From assembly GCA_015654595.1 (NCBI GenBank), contig JAATGQ010000146.1, positions 1 to 64,000 of the forward strand: a stretch of 64,000 nucleotides of DNA, given 5' to 3'. The stretch's first letter is position 1, and the number at the start of each line of letters is the position of its first letter. Made by a program: the position numbers and the translations under genes. Below the pieces are notes generated by a model. The model searched no databases. It saw nothing but the letters and a program-made list of their open reading frames with translations, and had not been told where the DNA came from. This stretch comes from Chitinophagales bacterium (GTDB taxonomy: Bacteria; Bacteroidota; Bacteroidia; Chitinophagales; Chitinophagaceae). This document shows, in pieces, positions 17,999-26,795 of the stretch.

Positions 17999-19778
17999 AG
18001 AACTGGACCGCCTTAGCAGAGAGGCGGCCGAAAACCACGACCCCGGCGATGTCACCGGCTCCAGGTCATGGGATCGGCTGTCACACCGGCTGGATAGGGA
18101 GTTGGGCAAGAGAGCCCTTAATCCGTGGCGGACGATCCGCCGTATCCCTTTCTATTATGCATCCGCCATTCTGCTGATCGCCGGAGTATCCTTTTATTTC
18201 GCGCGTCAAAACAAGCACTCCGGCAGTCCGCCCTTCGCAGCAGGGCAGCAGCCCGCCGCAGCGACTTTCAAAGCAGACTCTTCATCCACTCTAAACGCTG
18301 AACATAAGGAAAATTCTACACGCACAAACCCTGATCTGACCACCGGCGCAAACGACGCAACCCATTCCGCAGCAGGCGGGACAACCGCTTCCGGGACAAC
18401 CGACGCCGCAAACTCCGCCTCCGCGAGCCGCACAGCCGGCTCGGGTTCCGCACCGTCGACAAACAGCGCAACCGCCTCCGCAGGCGTTGATGGCAAGACC
18501 ACCGCCACCGCGAGCCGCACAGCCGGCTCGGGTTCTGCACCATCGACAAACAGCGCCAACGCCTCCCTCCCTGCCGCAAATCCGGCGCTTAGCGGAGCTT
18601 CTGCCCGTTCTTCACGCGAAGCAGCCTCCACGTCTGCAACCACAGGCAAGACCGCCGGCGTCAACTCCGCGGTTCACCAGCTGGCAACAACATCGCTGTC
18701 ACACAACGCTGCCCTGCTGCACAACAGCGCCACAAACCGGATAGTCCATCGCAACCGCCATCCACATCATCCTGACGGAACAGCCTCCGGCAAAACCGGA
18801 TCCAGCCGACTGAACAACGATGGCCAGTTCTCCCAATCAGCCCCGTCCAACGACGGCCAGGGCATCGCGGGCAATCCGCACGGCTCTTCCCGCGATCAGC
18901 ACCGGAACTCAGGTAAATCCGACGGCGGCAGCACAACAACCAGCGGCGACCCGGACATCGCTCAATCCGGCGCTGACGGGATCGCATCAACAGACGCAAA
19001 CAAAACGACATCCGGAAACGCCGCATCCGCAGCCCTCCGTGAGCTTGCAGCGACCAGGATTCAACACCCCGGCCGGCTGTCCCGGACGCCGGATATAAAC
19101 GATTCCGCGTTGAGGCATTTTACCGCTAAACGCACCCCTATCGTGCTGCCCCCAAAAACCACCCAGGTCAGCCATGTATGGGCATTCGGCATCTCCGCAG
19201 CGCCCGATTTCACTTCCGTCAAGTCACTGACAGGCGACAAACCCGGCAGCAGCATCGGTCTGACGGCCGACTGGCAGATCGTTCACCGTTTCTATCTGAG
19301 CAGCGGCCTCTTCCTGACCCGAAAAAACTACGCCGCCAACTCCCGCGACTTCCATACCCCGCCGGACTATTACCAGGCGAATGGCATGCGCAACGATATG
19401 GCCTTTGTAAAAGGTTCCATCCACATGCTGGAGATACCGCTGAACGTACGCTATGACTTTGGTGTTGCAGGCAATACCCTGTTCTTCTTCAGCGCAGGGA
19501 CATCCTCTTATTTTGCCGCAAAAGAAAGCGACAGCTACTACTTCCCTTTCTTCGGCAGACTGGCCTACCGGAATATTCAATACCCCGGCTCATCCAGCTA
19601 TCTGCTGGCGACCGTCAACCTCTCTGTTGGAGTGGAGGCGGCGCTTAGCAACAGCATGTCGCTGCTTGTAGCGCCTTATGTCAAACTGCCCAGCCGGAAC
19701 ATCGGCTTTGGTCAGGTTGAAATGAATACATTTGGAATCAATTTCGCACTGAAATATGCACCGGTTCGCAGACGATAA
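17979..19778 (+). CDS. ECF-linked membrane protein with long disordered linker and C-terminal beta-barrel domain
   Basis: A 599-residue protein that overlaps the sigma gene by 20 bp. The N-terminal 50 residues (LSDKELDRLSREAAE, SWDRLSHRLDRELGKR) are charged, helical and predicted cytosolic. A single transmembrane helix spans about residues 57-74. A linker of about 310 residues follows, rich in Ser, Ala, Thr, Gly and Asn, with an internal 29-residue spaced repeat. The last 205 residues (from about 392) alternate polar and hydrophobic residues like an outer-membrane beta-barrel: AFGISAAPDF, SIGLTADWQIV, FYLSSGLFLTRKN, FGINFALKYAP. By position it should be the anti-sigma partner. A trans-envelope topology is my inference. 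The barrel could instead be a soluble beta domain, because the C-terminus ends in Arg rather than an aromatic residue. Confidence 0.75.
   Translation: MLNLSDKELDRLSREAAENHDPGDVTGSRSWDRLSHRLDRELGKRALNPWRTIRRIPFYYASAILLIAGVSFYFARQNKHSGSPPFAAGQQPAAATFKADSSSTLNAEHKENSTRTNPDLTTGANDATHSAAGGTTASGTTDAANSASASRTAGSGSAPSTNSATASAGVDGKTTATASRTAGSGSAPSTNSANASLPAANPALSGASARSSREAASTSATTGKTAGVNSAVHQLATTSLSHNAALLHNSATNRIVHRNRHPHHPDGTASGKTGSSRLNNDGQFSQSAPSNDGQGIAGNPHGSSRDQHRNSGKSDGGSTTTSGDPDIAQSGADGIASTDANKTTSGNAASAALRELAATRIQHPGRLSRTPDINDSALRHFTAKRTPIVLPPKTTQVSHVWAFGISAAPDFTSVKSLTGDKPGSSIGLTADWQIVHRFYLSSGLFLTRKNYAANSRDFHTPPDYYQANGMRNDMAFVKGSIHMLEIPLNVRYDFGVAGNTLFFFSAGTSSYFAAKESDSYYFPFFGRLAYRNIQYPGSSSYLLATVNLSVGVEAALSNSMSLLVAPYVKLPSRNIGFGQVEMNTFGINFALKYAPVRRR
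18421..18556 (+). repeat. Direct repeat of 49 bp in the linker of the ECF-linked protein
   Basis: Copies at 18421-18469 and 18508-18556, offset 87 bp (29 codons), differ at only two positions. They encode the twice-repeated ASRTAGSGSAPSTNSA. Each copy contains the inverted repeat CGAGCCG / CGGCTCG. Confidence 0.85.
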
Positions 19779-19809
19779 GCCTGCGAACCGACTGGCTGCA
19801 TGCGCCCGC

Positions 19810-20193
19810 CTACTTCACATCAAACCACAAGGGAGTCTCGTCATTCCAATCCCCATTGTAATTGATCAGCACCTCTTCGCCGGCCTTTATCCCACGGATC
19901 GCCCTGACCGTTATCAGCTGCCGGTCAAAATCCATCTCATACTCGCAGTTGGAGGAATAAGAATGATTGTACAGAGGCACATAGCCCAGCGCCATACAGC
20001 ACTCCTGCGGGGTCGTTCCCCATTCGAAAATATAATCGTGGAGAAGCGTCAGGTCCACCAGCTTCCGGTCTTCCGGGGACATGACGATAACCGGGGAGAT
20101 CTCGACGATCGTCCCTTTCCTGATATTCGCAGAAGTAAATACGCCCCTGCCCTTATTGGAGGTGGGCGCCACAAATAACGTAGGAAGAATCAT
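19810..20193 (-). CDS. SET-domain protein (putative lysine methyltransferase)
   Basis: About 127 residues from the ATG at 20193 (MILPTLFVAP). The SET core is recognisable. SNKGRGVFTSANIRKGTIVE is the N-terminal glycine-rich turn. LYNHSYSSNCEYEMD carries the NHxxxxN SAM/pseudoknot motif. IKAGEEVLINYNGDW carries the ELxxxY-like catalytic tyrosine region. SET enzymes methylate protein lysines; the bacterial targets are unknown. A longer reading from an ATG at 20316 adds 41 non-conserved residues and sits close to the divergent mgtE promoter, so I prefer the shorter one. The gene is only 143 bp from mgtE. Confidence 0.8.
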   Translation of the reverse strand: MILPTLFVAPTSNKGRGVFTSANIRKGTIVEISPVIVMSPEDRKLVDLTLLHDYIFEWGTTPQECCMALGYVPLYNHSYSSNCEYEMDFDRQLITVRAIRGIKAGEEVLINYNGDWNDETPLWFDVK

Positions 20194-20300
20194 CGTACCA
20201 TCTTTAATAGCGGACCAAGTTAGTGAATTTTCACTGCCCGCCCCCCGGTAGTGCCGGCCGAGAACTTTTAATTGTTTTTCCGCCGCCTCAGGCGCGCTTT

Positions 20301-20331
20301 TTTGTCCATTAAGCATTTTGTCTTAGGTTTG
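20301..20331 (+). promoter_or_regulatory. mgtE promoter: -33 TTTG and -7 TAGGTTTG
   Basis: TTTG at 20301-20304, 19 bases, then TAGGTTTG at 20324-20331. This is the textbook Bacteroidetes spacing. The -7 box ends 4 nt before the mgtE ATG (20336), so the mRNA should be leaderless or nearly so. Confidence 0.65.
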
Positions 20332-20335
20332 GCGT

Positions 20336-21724
20336 ATGTCTCTACAAGAGGAACATATCGACCCAAAAGCGCAGTTCGAGGAAGTCATACAATCAGAAGA
20401 CGTCCTGCAGATCAGAGAGTTTCTGAACAATCAGAACATCAGTGAAGTGGCCGATCTGATCTATGAATACCCCGACTACGAAAGCCAGATCATCGCCAAT
20501 CTGAGCATACACCGGGCGTCCAGCACGTTCAAGATCCTCGACGTGCCGACCCAAAAGCGGATCATGGCAGACCTGCCTGCACAAAAGACAGCCGAACTGC
20601 TAAACGATCTCTCCGCCGATGACCGTACCTCCTTCCTCGAAGAGCTTCCCAGCGAAGTCGTAAAAGAGCTGATCAAAACCCTCGACCCCGAAGAACGCCG
20701 CATCACCCTCTCGCTTCTTGGCTATCCCGAACGAAGCGTCGGTCGTCTCATGACTCCCGATTATATCGCCGTAGAAAGAGACTGGACCGTAAAAGAGGTG
20801 ATCGACCATATCCGCGAAGTCGGAAAAGACAGTGAAACCATCGACGTGATCTATGTCGTAGACGAAAGAGGTTTCTTTATCGACGATATCCGTATCCGCG
20901 AGATCATTCTCGCCAACCCGGAAAAAAGGATCGAAGACGTTATCGACAACCGGTATATCGCCCTCAACGTCAATGACGACCAGGAGACAGCCAGCGAAGC
21001 GTTCAAAATGAACAACCGCGTAGCCCTCCCCGTCCTCGACGACAACAATATTCTCCTTGGCATCGTCACCATCGATGACGTCCTCTGGATCACCCAGGAA
21101 GAATTCTCCGAAGACATCCAGAAGATCGGTGGTACCGAAGCGCTCGACGAGCCCTATCTCGATATGGCGCTGGTCAAGCTTTTCAAAAAACGTGTCGTCT
21201 GGCTGGTCGTCCTCTTCCTCAGCGAAATGCTCACGGCAACCGCCATGGGCTATTTCGAAGACGAGATCGCAAAAGCCGTCGTACTGGCCCTCTTCGTCCC
21301 CCTGATCATATCCAGCGGCGGGAACAGCGGCTCTCAGGCATCCACCCTCATCATCCAGGCCATGGCCCTTGGAGAAGTAACTATTGCCGACTGGTGGCGC
21401 GTCGTCCGCCGCGATCTGCTCTCCGGCCTGATGCTTGGAGCAGTACTGGGTCTCATTGGCTTTGTCCGCATTTTCCTCTGGAATCAGATCTTCCACACCT
21501 ACGGCGACCACACCATGCTTATTGCCAGCACAGTCGGATTCTCCCTGATCGGTGTAGTGCTTTGGGGAACCATCGCCGGCAGTATGCTGCCGATCGTACT
21601 GAAGAAGTTCGGCGCCGACCCCGCGACTTCCTCCGCTCCTTTCGTGGCAACATTGGTGGACGTGACCGGTCTGGTCATCTACTTTACCGTTGCCTCGATT
21701 ATCATGCATGGCGTGCTGCTGTAG
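20336..21724 (+). CDS. mgtE: Magnesium transporter MgtE
   Basis: A 462-residue MgtE. The cytosolic N-domain covers about residues 10-130 (superhelical, with LSADDRTSFLEELPSEV). Two CBS domains cover about residues 135-255 (VGRLMTPDYIAV, ALPVLDDNNILLGIVTIDDV). The five-helix membrane domain from about residue 285 contains LFVPLIISSGGNSGSQASTL, ending PFVATLVDVTGLVIYFTVA. MgtE is a Mg2+-gated channel in the inner membrane. Its CBS and N domains sense cytosolic Mg2+, so regulation is expected at the protein level. All conserved parts look intact. Confidence 0.97.
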   Translation: MSLQEEHIDPKAQFEEVIQSEDVLQIREFLNNQNISEVADLIYEYPDYESQIIANLSIHRASSTFKILDVPTQKRIMADLPAQKTAELLNDLSADDRTSFLEELPSEVVKELIKTLDPEERRITLSLLGYPERSVGRLMTPDYIAVERDWTVKEVIDHIREVGKDSETIDVIYVVDERGFFIDDIRIREIILANPEKRIEDVIDNRYIALNVNDDQETASEAFKMNNRVALPVLDDNNILLGIVTIDDVLWITQEEFSEDIQKIGGTEALDEPYLDMALVKLFKKRVVWLVVLFLSEMLTATAMGYFEDEIAKAVVLALFVPLIISSGGNSGSQASTLIIQAMALGEVTIADWWRVVRRDLLSGLMLGAVLGLIGFVRIFLWNQIFHTYGDHTMLIASTVGFSLIGVVLWGTIAGSMLPIVLKKFGADPATSSAPFVATLVDVTGLVIYFTVASIIMHGVLL

Positions 21725-21897
21725 CCAGCGATACGAAACCGTCATTCCTCCAATCCTTTACCGATAGGGGAAAAGCCTAATTTGTTAAAGGCTTGCAATG
21801 CAGTCAAAACCGCAGTATTTTGTCGTAACTTACTATGTCGATCCGGGCAACCAAAACCGACCCGGACCCGTAAACTATTTTGACTAAACGTTTCACT

Positions 21898-22632
21898 ATG
21901 CAACAGAGAATATTGATCACATCCTTAATTCTCCTGCTCGCCGTGGGTGCTGGATTTGCCCAGCACAGAGGCATTGCGGGAGGCGGCTTTCATCCCGTCG
22001 GCGGCGGTTCCAGGGGCTTTGGCGGCGGCGGCCGTGGTTTTGCCGGCGGAGGGCGCGGCTATATAGGTGGAGGCGGACGCGGCTATGTCGGCGGCGGCTA
22101 TCACGGAGGTTATTACGGCGGCCGCGGCTACTATGGCGGCCGTGGTTATTACGGCGGCTACGGCGGCTGGGGCTGGGGTTTTGGCCTTGGCCTGGGATGG
22201 GGATGGGGCTGGCCCTACTACGGTTACTATGGCTATCCATATGGCTACGGATATCCCTATGGATATGGCTATCCTTCCCCTTACTACAACTATCCGCCCC
22301 AGTACTATGACGACGATCCCGCAGATCCCTATGGCGACGGAACAGGCACGGGTCACGACGACTCCCGCACCCCGCCCCAAAATCCCCGTCAGTACAACCA
22401 GAAAGGCAGCAACTACGACGACAACAACTATAACTATCCCAATCCGGACTCTCTGCAAAATCGTCCGGGCACCAATCGCAACAATACCCCTTCTTCCTAT
22501 AACAATGACGAGAACGGAAACAAGGCGGATTATGGCGACAAAGTATGGGTCAAAGCCCACTGGAAACACACCAACGATGGTTGGATCTGGATAGAAGGGT
22601 ACTGGAAATCGCGCAACCCGAATTACAATTAA
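21898..22632 (+). CDS. Secreted Gly/Tyr-rich protein with C-terminal WxxGxW motif
   Basis: About 244 residues from the ATG at 21898. A signal peptide (about residues 1-22, ending GAGFAQ) leads into an extremely Gly/Arg/Tyr-rich region. That region is built from GGGRGF and GGRGYYGG units, then Tyr/Pro/Gly stretches with YPYGYG repeats. An Asp/Asn-rich segment and a conserved-looking tail follow (KVWVKAHWKHTNDGWIWIEG then YW). The tail resembles the WxxGxW repeats of some secreted proteins. It may be a structural or surface protein; there is no catalytic motif. The composition suggests phase-separating or matrix-forming behaviour, but that is speculation. Confidence 0.75.
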   Translation: MQQRILITSLILLLAVGAGFAQHRGIAGGGFHPVGGGSRGFGGGGRGFAGGGRGYIGGGGRGYVGGGYHGGYYGGRGYYGGRGYYGGYGGWGWGFGLGLGWGWGWPYYGYYGYPYGYGYPYGYGYPSPYYNYPPQYYDDDPADPYGDGTGTGHDDSRTPPQNPRQYNQKGSNYDDNNYNYPNPDSLQNRPGTNRNNTPSSYNNDENGNKADYGDKVWVKAHWKHTNDGWIWIEGYWKSRNPNYN

Positions 22633-22653
22633 AATTGTCTTTATAACGTTTTA

Positions 22654-22686
22654 TAGGGCCCCCTCTGAGAGGGGGCCTTATTTTTG
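22654..22686 (+). terminator. Rho-independent terminator after the Gly/Tyr-rich gene
   Basis: GGCCCCCTC / GAGGGGGCC stem with a 3-nt loop, followed by TTATTTTT. It separates this gene from glmS. Confidence 0.85.
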
Positions 22687-22727
22687 ATGATTATTCCATA
22701 ATATTGCCCAGCTAAAATTTTGCAATT

Positions 22728-24569
22728 ATGTGTGGCATTGTCGCTTACATCGGCCCAAGGGAAGCTTATCCCATTATTCTGAAAGGATTGAAACGTCTGG
22801 AGTATCGCGGTTATGACAGTTCGGGCGTAGCCCTTCTTGACAAAGACCTGCGTGTCTACAAGAAAAAAGGTAAAGTAGCAGAACTGGAAGACAGCCTCGT
22901 CGGCAAAGACTTACATGCCCATGCCGGCATGGGCCATACCCGCTGGGCCACACACGGCGAACCCAATGATCGCAACGCCCATCCACATAGCTCCGCCAGT
23001 GGACGGCTCGCGATGATCCACAACGGCATCATCGAAAACTATGCGCAGCTGAAAAGCGAACTCATAAAAAAAGGCTACCAGTTCAAAAGCGATACCGACA
23101 CCGAAGTTCTGCTCAATTTCATCGAAGACATCCAGCAGAACAACAACTGCGGAACCGAAGAGGCCGTCCGTATCGCGCTTAGACGCGTTGTCGGCGCTTA
23201 TGTGATCATTCTGCTCGATAAACAAAATCCCGATACGATCATCGCCGCGCGTAAAGGCAGCCCGCTGGTCATCGGCATCGGAAAAAACAAGGATGAGCAC
23301 TTCCTGGCCTCCGATGCGTCCCCTATCATCGAATACACAAAGGATGTCGTCTATGTCAACGACTATGAGCTGGCGATCCTGAAAGCAGACGAACTCATCC
23401 TGAAAAATCTCGGCAACGAAAAGATCACACCCTTCGTCCAGAAACTGGACCTCGAGCTGGCTGCCATCGAAAAAGGCGGCTACGATCACTTCATGCTCAA
23501 GGAAATATTCGAGCAGCCCGATACTATTTTTGACTGTCTCCGCGGTCGTCTCGACGCCGTCAAGGGAACCATCACGATGGCCGGTATCCAGCAGAATATG
23601 GACCGACTCAAAAATGCCAATCGTATCCTGATCATCGCCTGCGGAACCAGCTGGCACGCCGGGCTTGTTGCCGAATACGTCATCGAAGAACTTTGCCGGA
23701 TCCCGGTGGAAGTGGAATACGCTTCCGAATTCCGGTACCGCAACCCCATCGTCAATCCAGGTGACGTGATCATCGCCATCTCACAGAGCGGAGAAACTGC
23801 AGATACGATCGTCGCCATCGAAAAGGCAAAAGAAAACGGCGCCTTTATCATGGGTGTCGTCAATGCCGTGGGTTCCTCCATCGCTCGTATCTCTCACGCC
23901 GGAGCTTATACGCATGCCGGTCCGGAGATCGGGGTAGCCAGCACAAAAGCCTTTACCGCCCAGCTGACCGTGCTGACCATGATCGCGCTTAAGATCGCAC
24001 AGGAAAAAGGCACGATCGACACGGCCCGTTATACCAGGCTGCTGAATGAACTGCACAACGTGCCCGAAAAGGTAAAAGAAGTGCTCAAGCTTAGCCCGCA
24101 GATCAAACGGCTGGCAGAAAAATATAAAGACGCAAAAGATGCTCTCTACCTTGGCCGCGGATACAACTTCCCTGTTGCCCTCGAAGGCGCGTTAAAGCTC
24201 AAAGAGATCTCCTATATCCATGCGGAAGGTTATCCCGCCGCAGAAATGAAACACGGCCCTATCGCTCTTGTCGACGAGAATCTGCCTGTGGTATTTGTCG
24301 CCACCCGCGACTCCTATCACGAAAAGATCGTCAGCAATATCCAGGAGATCAAAGCCAGAAAGGGTAAGGTAATCGCCGTCATCAGCCAGGGTGACGAGAT
24401 CATCGAAAAAATGGCCGACGATTATGTGGCCGTCCCGGAAGCGGATGAACTCATCGCCCCGATCCTGAGTGTAATCCCGATGCAGCTGCTGTCCTACTAC
24501 GTCGGCGTCGCCAAGGGATATGACGTAGACAAGCCCCGCAACCTTGCCAAGAGCGTAACAGTCGAATAG
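22728..24569 (+). CDS. glmS: Glutamine-fructose-6-phosphate aminotransferase (isomerizing)
   Basis: A 613-residue GlmS. It makes glucosamine 6-phosphate from fructose 6-phosphate and glutamine, the entry to UDP-GlcNAc for peptidoglycan and LPS. The N-terminal glutaminase begins MCGIVAYIG, with Cys2 becoming the nucleophile after Met removal, and contains GHTRWATHGEPNDRNAHPH. Two SIS isomerase domains follow (IACGTSWHAGLVAEYVIEE, ISQSGETADTIVAIEKAK, LGRGYNFPVALEGALKLKEI). The C-terminus KPRNLAKSVTVE is the family's closing tail. No glmS ribozyme is seen upstream. DUF4954 follows after 9 bp, so the two are very likely cotranscribed. Confidence 0.97.
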   Translation: MCGIVAYIGPREAYPIILKGLKRLEYRGYDSSGVALLDKDLRVYKKKGKVAELEDSLVGKDLHAHAGMGHTRWATHGEPNDRNAHPHSSASGRLAMIHNGIIENYAQLKSELIKKGYQFKSDTDTEVLLNFIEDIQQNNNCGTEEAVRIALRRVVGAYVIILLDKQNPDTIIAARKGSPLVIGIGKNKDEHFLASDASPIIEYTKDVVYVNDYELAILKADELILKNLGNEKITPFVQKLDLELAAIEKGGYDHFMLKEIFEQPDTIFDCLRGRLDAVKGTITMAGIQQNMDRLKNANRILIIACGTSWHAGLVAEYVIEELCRIPVEVEYASEFRYRNPIVNPGDVIIAISQSGETADTIVAIEKAKENGAFIMGVVNAVGSSIARISHAGAYTHAGPEIGVASTKAFTAQLTVLTMIALKIAQEKGTIDTARYTRLLNELHNVPEKVKEVLKLSPQIKRLAEKYKDAKDALYLGRGYNFPVALEGALKLKEISYIHAEGYPAAEMKHGPIALVDENLPVVFVATRDSYHEKIVSNIQEIKARKGKVIAVISQGDEIIEKMADDYVAVPEADELIAPILSVIPMQLLSYYVGVAKGYDVDKPRNLAKSVTVE

Positions 24570-24578
24570 CCGAACAAC

Positions 24579-26795
24579 ATGAACGATATCAAAAAAAGTC
24601 CAATAAACACACTCGGCTATCAATTCGTGGATAGCCGCTTTCTTCCAAAAGGAAAGGACGAATACTATCTCCGCAACGAACAGAATCGCAGCGGGATCGG
24701 CTATCGCCAGCTGACCGCCTACGAAATAGAAGTGCTTGTCCGTAACCGGAATACCTCTTCCAACTGGAACGACATCCTCGTCTCGGACGACTTCACTCCC
24801 GAATTAGTACAGAACTGCAAATTCTACGGACTCGTCCGTATCGGAAAGCTGGCCCCGTGGTATCTCGAATTCCATAACCTGCGCCGTCCCGTTGGTCTCT
24901 ACAACAGCACCATTATCAGCTGTGACCTGGGCGACAACGTTTGTATCGACAATACCAATTACCTCTCCCACTATATCATCGGCAACGACGTGATGATCGT
25001 CAATACCAATGAAATGGCCACCACCGACCACGCCAAGTTCGGTAACGGCATCTTAAAAGAAGGCGAAGAGGAATCCATTCGTATCTGGCTCGAAGTCTGT
25101 AACGAGAATGGCGGCCGGAGCATCATCCCCTTCAACGGCATGCTTCCCGGTGATGCCTGGCTGTGGAGCCGTTTCCGCGAAGACGGCGTGCTGCAGGAAA
25201 AATTCAAGGAGTTTACCGCATCAGCCTTCGACTCCCGCCGCGGCTATTATGGGAAGGTCGGGGACCGCACGGTGATCAAGAACTGCAAGATCATAAAAGA
25301 CGTATGGATAGGCAGCGACGCGTATCTCAAAGGCGCCAATAAGATAAAGAACGTCACGATCAATTCTTCTTCCGAGGCCAAATCACAGATTGGCGAGGGA
25401 TGCGAACTGGTCAACGGGATCGTCGGCTATGGCTGCCGCGTGTTTTATGGCGTAAAAGCCGTTCGGTTTATCATGGCTTCCCACTCCCAGTTGAAGTATG
25501 GCGCACGTCTGATCAACTCTTACCTGGGTAACAACGCCACGATCTCCTGCTGCGAAGTACTCAACTCGCTGATATTCCCGGCGCATGAGCAGCACCACAA
25601 CAACTCCTTCCTTTGCGCCGCGCTGGTCATGGGTCAAAGCAATATGGCTGCGGGCGCAACGATCGGATCCAACCATAACTCGCGGAGCCCGGATGGAGAG
25701 ATCATCGCTGGCCGCGGTTTCTGGCCGGGGTTGTGCGTGAGTTTGAAACACAACAGCCGATTTGCTTCGTTTGCCATACTGGCTAAGGGGGATTATCCGG
25801 CGGAGCTGGACATTCCTGTGCCGTTTGCACTCATAAGTAATGACGTCTCCAAGGACGAGCTGATCGTGATGCCCGGCTATTGGTTCCTCCATAATATGTA
25901 TGCGCTGGCCCGAAATTCCTGGAAATACATCGATCGTGACAAACGGATCGACAAGACCCAGCACCTGGAATTCGAGTTCCTGGCTCCCGATACCGTCAAC
26001 GAGATCGTTGCCAGCATTCGTTTATTGGAAAAGTTTACCGGTCTCGCCTTGCTGCGTCAGAAAGGCCGCTATAAAAAACAGTCGGAAGAAGAGCTCATTG
26101 CCGAAGGTGCGCGCTTATTAAAAGAAGAACCCGGCCAGGTCGACCAGTTGGAAGTCCTCGCCGAAGGCTGGGAGAACAGCGACCGCAAGGTCCGTATCAT
26201 AAAAGTAGTGCAAGCCTATAAACTCTTTCACGAGCTGATCGGCCAATACGCTGCCGCCCAGTTGATGGGGTTGATCCGAGGCAAAAATAGCAAGACCTTC
26301 GACCAGCTGCAACAGGCCCTGCCTGCCGTTCATGCGCCCGCAAAATGGGTCAATGCCGGCGGCCAGCTGATCCGCGAATCCGAACTGCAGAAGCTGATCC
26401 GGCAGATTCATTCCGGTCGCGTAAAGAGCTGGGAACAAATCCACCAGTGGTATAAGCAGCAAGCCGAACAATACGCCGCCGACAAGCTGCAGCATGCGCT
26501 TGCTGTACTAAAAGAGGTTCAAGGCGTCTCGCTGAAACGCCAGGGTGCAAAAGAGACGCTTGGCAGCCTGCTGAGACAAAGTCAGGCGACAAAAGAATGG
26601 ATGACAAAAGAAATTTACAACTCGAGGGCAAAAGACTATACCAATCCTTTCCGCAAAATGGTATATGATTCCCCCGAGGAGATGAACGCTGTCGTCGGAA
26701 AGCTACAGGACAACAGCTTTATCCGCCAGGAAAAAGAGGCGTTAAAACAATATCGAAAAGAAGTGGACGAAGTACTGAAGAGATTCAACGCTTAG
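24579..26795 (+). CDS. DUF4954 family protein with left-handed beta-helix repeats
   Basis: A 738-residue protein of the Bacteroidetes/spirochaete DUF4954 type. The middle (about residues 110-400) is built of hexapeptide-like turns (CDLGDNVCIDNTNYL, CKIIKDVWIGSDAYLKG, VNGIVGYGCRVFYGVKA, MGQSNMAAGATIGSNHNSRS). These suggest a left-handed parallel beta-helix, as in sugar acyl- and nucleotidyltransferases. The C-terminal third is helical and charged. The glmS coupling and the fold suggest a role with UDP-GlcNAc or another amino sugar. That is inference, because no reaction is known to me. Its stop codon overlaps the stop of the convergent small lipoprotein gene. Confidence 0.85.
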   Translation: MNDIKKSPINTLGYQFVDSRFLPKGKDEYYLRNEQNRSGIGYRQLTAYEIEVLVRNRNTSSNWNDILVSDDFTPELVQNCKFYGLVRIGKLAPWYLEFHNLRRPVGLYNSTIISCDLGDNVCIDNTNYLSHYIIGNDVMIVNTNEMATTDHAKFGNGILKEGEEESIRIWLEVCNENGGRSIIPFNGMLPGDAWLWSRFREDGVLQEKFKEFTASAFDSRRGYYGKVGDRTVIKNCKIIKDVWIGSDAYLKGANKIKNVTINSSSEAKSQIGEGCELVNGIVGYGCRVFYGVKAVRFIMASHSQLKYGARLINSYLGNNATISCCEVLNSLIFPAHEQHHNNSFLCAALVMGQSNMAAGATIGSNHNSRSPDGEIIAGRGFWPGLCVSLKHNSRFASFAILAKGDYPAELDIPVPFALISNDVSKDELIVMPGYWFLHNMYALARNSWKYIDRDKRIDKTQHLEFEFLAPDTVNEIVASIRLLEKFTGLALLRQKGRYKKQSEEELIAEGARLLKEEPGQVDQLEVLAEGWENSDRKVRIIKVVQAYKLFHELIGQYAAAQLMGLIRGKNSKTFDQLQQALPAVHAPAKWVNAGGQLIRESELQKLIRQIHSGRVKSWEQIHQWYKQQAEQYAADKLQHALAVLKEVQGVSLKRQGAKETLGSLLRQSQATKEWMTKEIYNSRAKDYTNPFRKMVYDSPEEMNAVVGKLQDNSFIRQEKEALKQYRKEVDEVLKRFNA

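Noticed and set aside
22633..22727. Possible glmS ribozyme upstream of glmS
   Set aside because: The gap is only 95 bp, holds an ordinary terminator and lacks the ribozyme core.
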